A stretch of 64,000 bases of DNA from Sycobia sp. Sy_11 (lineage: Eukaryota; Arthropoda; Insecta; Hymenoptera; Epichrysomallidae): assembly GCA_018907035.1 (NCBI GenBank), contig JACCIC010000291.1, positions 372,001-436,000 on the forward strand. Reading direction: 5' to 3'. A program made the translations under genes and the position numbers. Below the pieces are notes generated by a model. The model searched no databases, was not told where the DNA came from, and worked only from the letters and a program-made list of their open reading frames with translations. This document shows positions 24,330-35,642 of the stretch, piece by piece. Within the stretch, counting starts at the first letter, position 1. Each line of letters begins with the position of its first letter.

Positions 24330-24560
24330 CCAAGTCGTTATGATAGTTATCACATTACAGAGAATATATTGTATGCATTTATTGATCAAAATCATGTGTA
24401 TAAGTTTAATACTTACGATGAACGCGATACTTTTATTTATATAGACAGTGAAAAAGTACTGTTAACTTACATACTATTTCATAAACAAACGTTCGATTTG
24501 GCTCTGTATTTTCGCATCCACGAAAAGTATATATAGATCGTACCTTATAATTAGTAAATT
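24330..24560. repeat. Duplicated block V, copy 1
   Basis: Moderately similar to 30700-30870. Shared: a CATGTGTATAA-like stretch, TTACAT.TTATTTCA.AAACAAA, CGATTTG.CTCTGT and AATTAGTAAATT. Both copies contain a short open frame (TYILFHKQTFDLAL here, IYMLFQKQMYDLTL there). Confidence 0.55.
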
Positions 24561-24762
24561 GTATTCCAATTAACAATCAGGGCCGAAAAAAGTCGTGTCA
24601 TGCTAAATGCCACTTTTTCACTTACTTTTAATTTCCACCTTTATTCTAAATATAACAAAAAAACTCCTTTAAAAATGTTTGTTTATTATTAGGATTATTA
24701 CTATTCTTATTGATTCGCCTGTGCACTACAGTATAAAATTAGAGCGAGAAAGACAGAGACAG

Positions 24763-25060
24763 AAAATTGTATAATTGTCGGCTTGAAATTATTTTATAAT
24801 GCTGAACGCCCGCCTATTTTCGTGATTATTGCGTGGCTGTTGTCGGTTCTGCGGGAGGTCGTATAATTTTATTGGGATGATAACGGAAGTGCGCGTGAAA
24901 GGTATATTCTTATCACATGGCTGCACTGCTGTAGCGCAGCGTTTATCAGGATCGTTAAACAATTTTGATGTTATTAAAATTCAAATGATTTTCAATATTT
25001 CGTATTTTAAAGCAAATGAACAATTAATCATTTTTTTTCAATTACCTATTCCTGATAATG
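24763..25060. repeat. Strongly conserved duplicated block U, copy 1
   Basis: Counterpart of 31032-31300. Positions 24818-24915 are identical to the other copy, and 24940-24984 form a second near-identical stretch, while flanks are much more diverged. The plus strand is open in both copies (RGCCRFCGRSYNFIGMITEV and onward), and the minus strand also has long open frames. It could be a shared exon, a structured RNA or a regulatory element upstream of lectins B and C. No family was recognised. Confidence 0.6.
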
Positions 25061-26317
25061 TATGAAAAAAAAATTATATTTCTTTAGATAATACTCGTAG
25101 CAGTTTTATAGATTTTTCAAATTTTTAAATATTCTAATCATAAAGAATCGCAGAGCTAAAACGCATACCTGACCATGTCTATTCTAGTTCCTTAAAATCC
25201 AATAGGCCAAAATGCATTTCAAAATATCCATAACGAAAAGTTATTGTTTGTATATGCAGTAAACTTTAAATTAAAATGTACAGCCTCGTTCTTAAAATAT
25301 CATCAATTTCATTTTAATGAAAAATCACCGAAAGTAAAATATACGATCGAATTATCAAATGGTCGGCTGATGTATTATTCCACTGTTCCATGAAAGAAAT
25401 GTTTTCACGCGAAGTCTGAACAATTTCAAAAGTATTTTCATTAGAACGAAGAAGCATTAGTTAAAATTAAGATTAGCAAACTTACACTCAGTAAAATAAA
25501 AATAATTTCAATTTCAAGAGGTTACAGTAAAATATTATTAAAAAAAATACGAGTGTAAAATTTGAAATTACTTACTTAAATATAAGAAATATTAAGTTGT
25601 TACAGTAAATTGAAAAGTATTATAAATATTTCAATTCTCTAAAATTAAATCCAGCTGAGTTACAGTAATTGATAATTACATAGTAAATAGTTAAACTATA
25701 TTTTATAGAAACAACTACAGTTACAAATGTAGTAACTTCTTTTAAATAAAATATTTATTTTTTTATTCAATATACTTTGAATACTCATACATTAAAATCA
25801 TACATTAAACAGTACATGTCTTCTATATTTTTATTAACAGTGGTAAACTATTATGATATTTTAATTAAAGCTAAAAAATTATTGCAAATCTTTCAAAGAT
25901 GATGTGGTCTAGTAATGTCAATACAAATTTATCACCAAGAATAATTTTTGCTATTATAATGTTCATCTGAAATATGAACAGCTAAAAATGATTCAGTGCT
26001 ATATTGCTATTAGATTATTTTTTACGATAAGAAATGTTTTTAAACTTTTTTCTTAAGATTAATACGAGTTAAGAAATGTAAATAAAAAAAGCAAATAAAT
26101 GATAATATCTATATTAACAGTCTCTTTTCATTAAAAAGTATGATCTATTTTTCATGAATCTAGACAATTATTGAGTAATATTTCATAATTATACTTCGAT
26201 AATTCTAATTCTTGATTACAAATACTGCATAATAATTACGCTTGTCATAATATAATATTATATTGGTCTGTGGAAGAATGCTTTGTTGAATATTGTGCAA
26301 TAATTTGTCATCTAAAA

Positions 26318-26910
26318 TTAACATTTGGTTGACAGTTCGCAGAAAAATGCAAATTTGTCGTTGCAATTAACATCGTCCATGCCGCCTTGGTTGAGTATTG
26401 CTCCGCAATTTTGATTACCACCAAAATTGTCTGGTTGTCCTCCCCAATATGTCTTCGACCAGTTCGAATATCCGATCGAGGAAAGGGGGTCCCCAAAAAT
26501 AGTCACCCATTCGCCTTCCTTGTACATATCGTGAATACCAAGCAATGCCTCCTCTTTATTCAATCCACCTACGATCGAATTTTCAGCGCTTTTCAGCATA
26601 TTTACAAGGACCTGGAATTAGACTTATGTGAACAGTGATCAAAGAAATCGATATCCGTCTGAATTTATGAAGTTATCCAACTTACGGACTCTTCCCCGCT
26701 CGAGTTCAGGATGGCCAGATATGCATTTTCCTGATTGCAGATGTTTCGCGCATTGTTCCAGTTCGTTGCTACTGTATGAAGCTTGTACGAACCTATACCG
26801 GGCACAGATACGTAATCATTTCTAGAGCATTTCGTGGGTTTATCATTATGCTGTTGTCCCTGAATGATCTGAGACTCGAAAATCAGAAGAAGAATCAATT
26901 GCAAATACAT
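26318..26910 (-). CDS. C-type lectin C (hemolymph LPS-binding protein type), 172 aa, short linker
   Basis: Exon 1 is 26910-26686 (75 codons), exon 2 is 26611-26318 (97 codons plus stop), and the intron is 74 bases in phase 0. Signal peptide MYLQLILLLIFESQIIQG, then a linker of about 12 residues, then the lectin domain from NDYVSVPGIGSYKLHT. It carries WNNARNIC, LAILNSSGEES at the junction, WVTIFG, QPD with NFGGNQNCG, DDVNC and FFCE. About 37 residues present in lectin B between signal and domain, including the CxC motif, are absent, which looks like an in-frame loss. An in-frame upstream ATG at 26985 would add a second hydrophobic leader. However, CTTTTTTCTCAG at about 26950 looks like a 5' UTR acceptor, so ATG 26910, equivalent to that of lectin B, is preferred. 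Probably a secreted recognition lectin. Confidence 0.9.
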
Positions 26911-27254
26911 TTTTATGTCTTCCAAAGGCCCAATGGAATCTACCGTTTTCTGAGAAAAAAGAATTAAAAGAAATGCAAGATACATACCTGATAGGAATTA
27001 GTTTAATTATACATATTCAAATTAATTAACAAAAATCGATAATTAACGATGAAAATGAGAAATCGAATTGTTTAACTATTAATTTCAATCCAGGTATATT
27101 TTATACCTTAAAATATTTCATTTTAAAATATTAACAAACTAATGTATTTATTATTATAATGATTTATTGTTATATGCCATTAAGAACTAAACACGCTTAT
27201 AATAATCGTATGTTTACATATTAAAATAAATTTTGAGTCTTAGAATGAACTTCT

Positions 27255-27860
27255 CTATGAATCATCTGTGTGGGATATTGAGATTAATAGTGAATGAATA
27301 TCAAAAAACTTTATGAGGGACTTCAGTAAAATACAAGCAGATATAGAATTTCATAAAAACATTTTTAGGCAAAAAAACGGAATTCGATTATCACTATATA
27401 TCAACTAATTAACGAACGTGTGCTTAATAAAAGGATTTTAATAAAACTGTATATGTTGAACAGAAGATAATAGAAAGTTAAACATTAAAATAGAATAATT
27501 GTGGTTGACATAATTCATGGGAAATAATGTCTCATATGAAATAAGCCTCAAGTTATTATTATGTACGAAATTGAATCAATCAGGATTCATCGTATCATAC
27601 GGAAAGCAAATAATGGGTCTATTCGAGATTAATAGAGAAATCAGTCAGGTAAACAAATTTCATACAAATTTAGCTGACACAAATGACAGATTTATCACTT
27701 TCTATAACCTTAATTAATATATTATACCTGGAGATGATCACACCAATGTGATCAGCAAATTAATGGATGTTATTGAAAATGATACGTAAGTCAGAGATAG
27801 AAATGGTGTGAATAAGATTAAAATCTTACAATTTATTATTTTAACGTATACTGTTAAAAA
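27255..27860. repeat. Duplicated block W, copy 2
   Basis: Counterpart of 19420-19985, lying at the same distance upstream of lectin C as copy 1 does of lectin B. It carries the second copy of the dyad. Confidence 0.7.
27735..27754. promoter_or_regulatory. Conserved dyad TGATCAC-N6-GTGATCA upstream of lectin C
   Basis: Same 7-base arms and spacer length as 19891-19910; the spacer differs at two positions. About 825 bases upstream of the lectin C start codon. Confidence 0.4.
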
Positions 27861-29599
27861 GTATGACTAATAACAAGATAATCATAAAGTGATAAGAAGA
27901 TGCCATCATTGTTGCTTCAATTTGATGAAGCTCATTTTTTTTATCTCTTAAATAATCACGGTAAATTTATAAAATTGTAGAACTCAACGCACTCCTATGC
28001 TCAAAGTTTGATAGTTTCTTATACTTAGAATGAATAGCTAATATTATTCTATCTAAGTAAATTAGATATATCAGCATTTTAAATAACATGTTCTAATGGT
28101 TCTATATTCAGAAACGTGTCGTTTCTTAAAATTATGGCCAATGAAAGTTCAACCGATTGTACAGAGATCAGTATCATGAAAATCGATACTTATCTCTAAA
28201 CCTTAGTTCTTAAAATTCCTAGGCTCATTTTGGAGCACATCGTAATTAGCTTGCTCAATCAGGAACAAGTCCTCTATCCAAATACTTTTTATAAATAATT
28301 CATATCAAGTTATTCATTTTCATTCAAAGTTTTAAAGAGCCAATATATGTGTACGAACCTATCTGAGGTCTAAATATGTTCCATAATCTGCATAATCGAT
28401 AAGAAGATTAATGAAAGATTTCATTTTTGGAGAAACAACATTCTTGAACTTTCGTAGCACCTCTAATAGAATAATGGCTACATTTGACTCAGAACACTGA
28501 TTTAATTAAGAAATTTAACCAAACGTAAAGCGTCAAAATAAGAGTGGACCTACTGAATTAGGAGTAAAGTTGAAGTTTATTTTTAAGTTAATGAAATCAT
28601 AGTTTAGATTTCGTACCTCATAGGAGATGAGATTCTAAATAATATTGCATATTATAAAATAAAACTAATTACATGTATAAATAATTTGTTCATCTAATAA
28701 ATAAATACAATATTTTAATACTATGAAGAGCATATAATTATAAATGAAGTCGGTATGGATACCAAACGGGTGAAATGTCCGTCCACATATTGCCTTGACC
28801 GTGTGGCGGATACAAACTGATAAAAATCAACTCAATCCGAAGTTTTTTTTGCAAAAATAATCATATTTGCTTATAACAAGTACTCTTCTTAAGCGGTTAT
28901 TTTATTTATTCTTAATAATGGATAAATATGAATACAAAATTACAAATATGTTAAAAGATATGGATGTATCAAATGTGCAATATTAAGAAAATATATCATT
29001 TTTTTAATTGAAAACTACGAAGCTGTTATTCAGATTACTTACATATTTGGATGGTGCTATTTAAGAATTTATGAGTATTTTCATATTTTGAAAAATCTCA
29101 AACTCACAGGCACGGATATATAAAGAAAATTAGTATTTATTTAGAAAAATGAAAACGCAATTAATAACTTTTCTAAAAATGAATGAAACCCCTGAGTAAA
29201 AATTGGTTTCAAAATTCGTGAATACGTTGCTATTATTTAATAAATATAAATTTGATACCATGTAGAGGTCTCACATTGTTTTTTGCGCCTGGTCGTCCGA
29301 CTTTTAATATCTTTTTTCTTTCCACATTCATATGATTCTGAAGGTTCTCAAGTTTTAAACGTCAAATTTCCATATCATATTAACTTTTAAGTTTCTACTT
29401 TTTGCGCAAATTCTATTTACGTCAATATGCAATATGTCATAATCGAGAACTGTTCATCGTTCAGACAATTACACTGAGTTTAGCGAAAAGGCGCAAGCTT
29501 GGATTAGAGTATATCAAAATGATGACGTATTCGAGTCGAGCCATATTCGAGCAATTTTAAAGCCACATATAATTTTCTATAGTGTAAAAAAAGATTGTA

Positions 29600-30310
29600 C
29601 TTTGTAGGACTAGCGAATTAATAAGAATAATTTCTATAAATCGATAGAAATTTCGACATCTTTCTAACGTCAAAGTTGAACAAATTCTTCGCTAAATATT
29701 TTGTTTTGTAATTAAAAATGTTCACGAATCATAATGATCGAATAAAATGGCAATGTATCGAAACTAGAAACAAATGCTGACATTATAATGAGCATTATTA
29801 TTCATATACGTAACATATATTTTATTTTTCATCATTTCATAAAAATAACTAAAGATAAAATTTCTCTTCATTTCCAACTTAAAAATGAAAATACGTCAAA
29901 ATTCAATTCTTGACGACCTTCACGCAAATTCATTATCAAAATCCACTCACCTTTCAATAACAGGTAAGAATCCTAATAGCTATACAGAAGTAATTAATAT
30001 ATTGAGAGTTAGTAAATCACGCTTCGCACACTTCGCCTCAAAGTATTAATATCGCTATAATAGAGGAAAGAAAAGAGACTGCGCGGTCTTTTCAAGTAAA
30101 TTTTCGAGATTGCGCTTAAGATTAAGCAAACTATTAATAAATCGTTAGCCAAAAAATTATATCGTTAACGACTGTACTGAAAATAGCTGGGATACAGAAA
30201 TTCCAGTAAGATAAGATTCCTCGCGGAAAAAAAAACATTTTCACCAGCATAATCGTGCGTACTTTATCAGCAACGACAATTCTACGCCGATTGTCTGGCA
30301 GAATCAGTTC
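29600..30310. repeat. Duplicated block Z, copy 2
   Basis: Counterpart of 16270-17060, moderately diverged with indels. Followed by a short Y-like stretch at 30385-30475, as in the lectin A unit. Confidence 0.6.
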
Positions 30311-30699
30311 CAAATCGTGACGTCTATTTATGCGTTTATTTTATACCATTGCAAAGTTACAAGAAAATTACTTAAATGACGTGAATTGAAAACATTTCAA
30401 AAATTTTATTTATAAATTTTCATTATGACATTTTCAAACGTTTTTATTTCTAGACCATTTGAAAAATATGCTTGAAATATTAAAGCAATGTAGAATATAT
30501 GTTATCGATGTTACAGTCTTTTTACCAAGTTAATATAACTCTAATGGCAGGTTCTTCATTTGTTTATATACGAGGATAACATTATTTAAAAACATTGAAA
30601 ATAAAGTACATTTGCTCGATCGGTAGATTTATTTAAATGTTGTATATATTCTTATAAAATATTAATATCTATATATATTTATAATACTTATATGCTTAT

Positions 30700-30870
30700 T
30701 AATCAAAAATCGTGCGCATGGATGCAATACTTTCAACCAATGTAATATTTTTATGTATAAATAGAACTGAAATTCATGTTAATTTACATGTTATTTCAAA
30801 AACAAATGTACGATTTGACTCTGTCTTTTCTTCTGTATAAAGAGTACATAGATTACGATTCAAAATTAGT
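30700..30870. repeat. Duplicated block V, copy 2
   Basis: Counterpart of 24330-24560, with roughly three quarters of positions matching by eye in the best stretch. Confidence 0.55.
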
Positions 30871-31031
30871 AAATTTACTGTGTGTTAGTTTTCAAATCCC
30901 AGCAGAAAGAAATATAAATCTTTTAATCGAAAATACAATTTTTTTCATTTACTTTTCATGAGACTCCTCAAATGGATATATGAAAATTGTTTATTTATTA
31001 TAATTGTTAATTACATAAATTTCAGCAAAAA

Positions 31032-31300
31032 AAAATTGTATAATTATCTGCCTGAAATAATTTTATAATGCTGGACGCCCGCCTACTTTCGTGATTATTG
31101 CGTGGCTGTTGTCGGTTCTGCGGGAGGTCGTATAATTTTATTGGGATGATAACGGAAGTGCGCGTGAAAGGTATATTCTTATCACTTGACTGCACTACTG
31201 CAGGGCAGCGTTTATCAGGATCGTTAAACAATTTTGATGTTATTAAAATTCAAATTATATTCAATATTCCGTATTTTCAAACAAACGAACAATTCATCTT
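31032..31300. repeat. Strongly conserved duplicated block U, copy 2
   Basis: Counterpart of 24763-25060 at a constant offset of 6269 bases through the core. The plus-strand frame from 31098 is open for 104 codons, longer than in copy 1. Confidence 0.6.
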
Positions 31301-32463
31301 TTTTCTAGTACCTCATACTTTTGGTTTTCAAAAAAAAAAATTTGATTTTTTTTCCATCCAATTAAATTTTAGAGGCTCTCATGTATGTTTTTCAAACTTT
31401 CGTATATTCTAATAGGGAAGGAATGCAGGATTTAAACGCACACTTGCACATTCTTATACATGAGGAAGGCCGACTGGCCTAGTTCATTTAGATACAAGAC
31501 CGTCACGGAATATTATAGACATAAGTATTTAAATAAATTAAAATGCAAATATTAAAAAAAAAATATGAATGTGTCGTCGTTCTCGTTTTATTTTATAGTA
31601 ATACCATTTTTATTCTTACTATATATAAGTAGATATACACGTAAAAAAGACGTAAACATTATAATAAGCTCATAACATAAAAATATCATTTTCAACATTA
31701 AGCCAAAAAATGTCCATAGTCGGTCTTCTCGGCTCTTTTGCTGGTTAAAAGCAGTGGGTCGGCTGCTGCTATCGCCCCATGCGATAGAGTTCATCCGCGA
31801 GAAACCGTATATATAAATATGCGAAAAGGAAGCGTTGTTTCCTTTCTTACGAAAATTATTATTCATAAGCGATTAGAAAGAGACTGTTAAGACGTAGAAT
31901 TGCGTGGAGATGTTCCGAATAGTAACGAAATTTACGTAAAGAAATTTGTGAACAAAAACTATTAAATTAATGTTAACAGCCACGCAAATTTTAGGTAGAA
32001 AATTTCAACCAACAGTAACTAAAGCAAATTGCACGTAAATTGACGGACGAAGTCCATGTCACGTTAAAATATTTTTGGAAAAACAAATGTAGGAGTAAGG
32101 ATGTGAAGTAAAAATACATCATTAGAAAAATAACTTTAAAATACTAAATTCATTTAAATAATTTTGTCTTTTTTCAAGTACTTGCATATAAATTAAAATT
32201 ACAGAATATAAATAAATGAATACTATACGCAGATTAAAAATAAGTATTAGGCTATTTTAAATGGATAATTCTATGCTGTGCTTTTTCTTAATAACAATAA
32301 TTTTCGACGAATCCAATTATTTATGTATTTTATGTGTAATGGCAAACCAGTCAGTCCCTCCTGACTCATAGAAGATCAAAGCCAATATATAGTGTCATTT
32401 TAATGAAGAAAATCATCTTTCTCAGCTGGCATCTGATGATAATGTAATATTAAAAATTGACAG

Positions 32464-32465
<2 letters not shown>

Positions 32466-32512
<47 letters not shown>
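32466..32512. repeat. (TA)n microsatellite
   Basis: About 23 uninterrupted TA dinucleotides. Confidence 0.95.
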
Positions 32513-32515
<3 letters not shown>

Positions 32516-35112
32516 GCATCAAATATATTTGTATATTGTAGGAATTCTAATTTTTCTTCTACTATCGTTAGACGGATAGTCTTTGAAATCTAGGCATTTG
32601 TCAAACAAATTTTCAATTTCTTTAAAGTCGCAAAAGGATTCTGTAGTAACCAATAAAAGTGAGCAAATAGCTCAAATCTACACCCATCATGGATTGTTGT
32701 TATATTTCTTTAAAATGTTATTTTGATTTGTAAATGTTTTTTCAAAACGTTAAGCTGATATATTAAATTTTAATCTAATTAAAAATTAACCGGCATTTCT
32801 TTACAAGAGTCGAACATCTATTCTAGTATTGACGGTGGTTTCACGGACTCTAATGCAGTGGCCAGAGATATAAATGTTATAAATCTTATTTCTGTATACA
32901 TCTATTAATATAAAAGACCTTAATAATTCACAATTGTATTTTTCAAAGTTTATAAATACTATTATGTTATATATAGATACATAATATACGTGTTTTCAGA
33001 AACTTAAACTTTTATTATTAAAACCAATTGTAATAAGAAAATAAATAAATAATTAAGAATACTATATTGATAAAAATTTTCGAAAGTTTTACTCTGACTT
33101 ATATACATTTATTTATAAAATACATACGTATATCTATTGTAACATCCCAGTCGTCTACGTTAATATTTTTATTATTATTATTAATATTATTATTACATAT
33201 GATATTTTACAATAGTTAATATTATTATTACTATACATACGTACGATAAATTAAGCATACACATAGATTTCAAACAAAAAGTTAAATAAGATTATAAAAA
33301 TGCAAAAATCATAGTCGGCATAGTCGGCATGCCAAAAAATGCAAACTCGAGAAGACACGATCGAGATTAGGTAACGCAGTCATTTGATATCAACGCATAA
33401 CATAAAACACATTACATGATATTAAACTCAACACTCATAAGTTTAAAATGCCGTGTGCCAGCTAACGCCGATTAAGGTCCATCGGTCGGTCTTCAGAGAA
33501 ACGACCTAATAATCTCTCAGTCTATTGTGTCATCAACCTTTCCCGTTTTCTAACACAGGAAATTATATTAAATTGCATAAACTTATATCAGAATAAATTA
33601 TTTAAACTATTATTGGACCAGATTGGAGGTGAATAAGACTTTGAAAGAAAAGCTATTAATTATCAAGCGATGACTTTGGATCAGAATCTGGTAAAATATG
33701 AGCTTAGGGAACCCTCGCTTCTAGTTAATCCTTAAGCAAAAAGGAAGATTTCTATGCTATTTCGGGCAACTGCATGCTTAAAATCGTTCGTTAATTTCTC
33801 ATGTAAAGTTGGATTTATGCGAAGGTTACAAAACCGTAAACTCAAATAATTTTCGCCAAAATGCTCGTGCACCATTGTTTTTTATTAACAGGATATTAGA
33901 TTAGACGAATCAAACCTAATAGATGAAAAAGATGACCATCTTAAAGAGCCTAAGAAGAGAAATGCATCGTCGATAAAAACTCAATGTTTTTCAACGGAGA
34001 ACTTTTGCCATAAAAAGAAGGGTTCAATAAGCCACTATACGTATCTCTCCTACGATGCTAGTTCGGATTCAACGGAAAATCGATTGAAATTTAAAACAAA
34101 TTAACGCATGTTAAAATCATCGTTATTTAAACTCTTCTGTATTCGAAAATAAACAATAAATCTTCACCTCCATCTCCATAATGAGCAACAAAGAACTTTC
34201 CGAGCTATTGCGAGAAACCGAAGACCCCATATCCTTTCTTTTTGTATTTATATCTCTGTAATATTCGATTGTATCCGGAAATTAGTCACAGTAAAATTAT
34301 TTTTAAAGCCTTCTATTACAGATTATTCATAAAAATAAAACACAAATGATGCTCAAATGAGAAAATTGCTCTGAGAAACGTTTTAAATAAATTAAACTTC
34401 GATGAATTAAGGAATGAATAAAGTAAATTTAAATAAATCTTTAGACTAGTTATATAAATTTTTTTCATTTGTCATTACTTTATAGTGGTTATAAAATTTT
34501 ACATGTACTATAGTTCTAATGAATATTCTAGAAAAATATTAAAAACTATTTAAATTTTATATAAAAAAGAAATAAATTTTAGAAAATAAACTTTTTTATA
34601 ATGAAATTAATTATTTTTTAACTAATAATTATATCTTTTAACGTCTCCTTATACCTAATACCTAGGTCTATAAATTAAGTATTAAAGTAAATTATAATCT
34701 AAATGAAGTGATTTTTATATCTAAATAATAAATATAAAAAGTCGCATAAAGTTTCAATTTATTGAATGCATCTTTGCACGAATAAACCCCTAAATAAACC
34801 TATTTCTAAATTCTTATTGAAAGCTCGACATTAAATACAAATGTATAAATAAAATTTACACTATTTTGTTAAAACTAATCAAATTATATATAATTCTAAA
34901 TTAAGTAAAATAAAACTATAATAATACTATATAGAGTTCTCGTTTACGCGCAAGAGAATATTCGCTATATATTCCACACCCGGCGTCACCGCTCCGCGCA
35001 CGAAAAAGAGGCGCATTTTCTAAAAAAAAAATAAAAAAATAATTATAATAAATAAATAAAGAAATGAAAGCACGTTTGCACCGATGTTTCCCATACATAC
35101 AAGATATGCGTA

Positions 35113-35605
35113 TCATTGCAAAATGTATGTCATCGGCAGCTCGCAGAAGAAGGCGAAGGGCACGTTGCAGTTGACGTCGTCGAGGCCGCCCTCCTTGAGG
35201 AAGACGCCGCAGTTCTGATTGCCGCCGCCGTTGTCCGGCTGACCGCCCCACTTGTCCGACCAGATCGTGTAGCCGGTGCGAAAGAGGGAGTCGCCGAGGA
35301 GGGTGACCCACTCGCCCTCCTGGTACAGGTCGTGGATGCCGACGAAGGCGAGGTCGAGGTACGAGGCACCCTTGACCGGGCCCGATTTTCGGAATATGTC
35401 CATTAGCACCTGTACATATATACATATATATAGATATATATATTTTTTTTTTTCATGAATATGTGTGCGAGAAAAAATCGCAAGCTAGTCGAGAGGTTTT
35501 CTACTCTTTGATATTTGCGCCTCTGCATTGGCGGAGGACATTACTTTTGTGCGTGTATGTGTGTATATCAACACGCGTAGGTAAATACATGCGCATATAT
35601 ATAGA

Positions 35606-35642
<37 letters not shown>

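Larger units (their letters stand above)
19986..26317. other. Spacer between lectin B and lectin C
   Basis: AT-rich. It holds block Y copy 2, block X copy 2, one unexplained ATG-initiated open frame (22691-23089), a small inverted-repeat element (23431-23592), block V (24330-24560) and the strongly conserved block U (24763-25060). The stretch 25070-26310 shows nothing recognisable. Confidence 0.5.
26950..35112. other. Spacer between lectin C and lectin D
   Basis: AT-rich. Blocks W, Z, V and U copy 2 occupy parts of 27255-31300. A GC-richer patch at 31700-31830 has open frames on both strands without a recognised motif. From 31900 to 35110 there is one (TA)n tract and no gene signal. Confidence 0.5.

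Noticed and set aside
34916..35425. Alternative long frames overlapping lectin D exon 2 (Arg/Pro-rich, both strands)
   Set aside because: Shadows of the GC-rich lectin coding sequence; only the frame with the lectin motifs is real.
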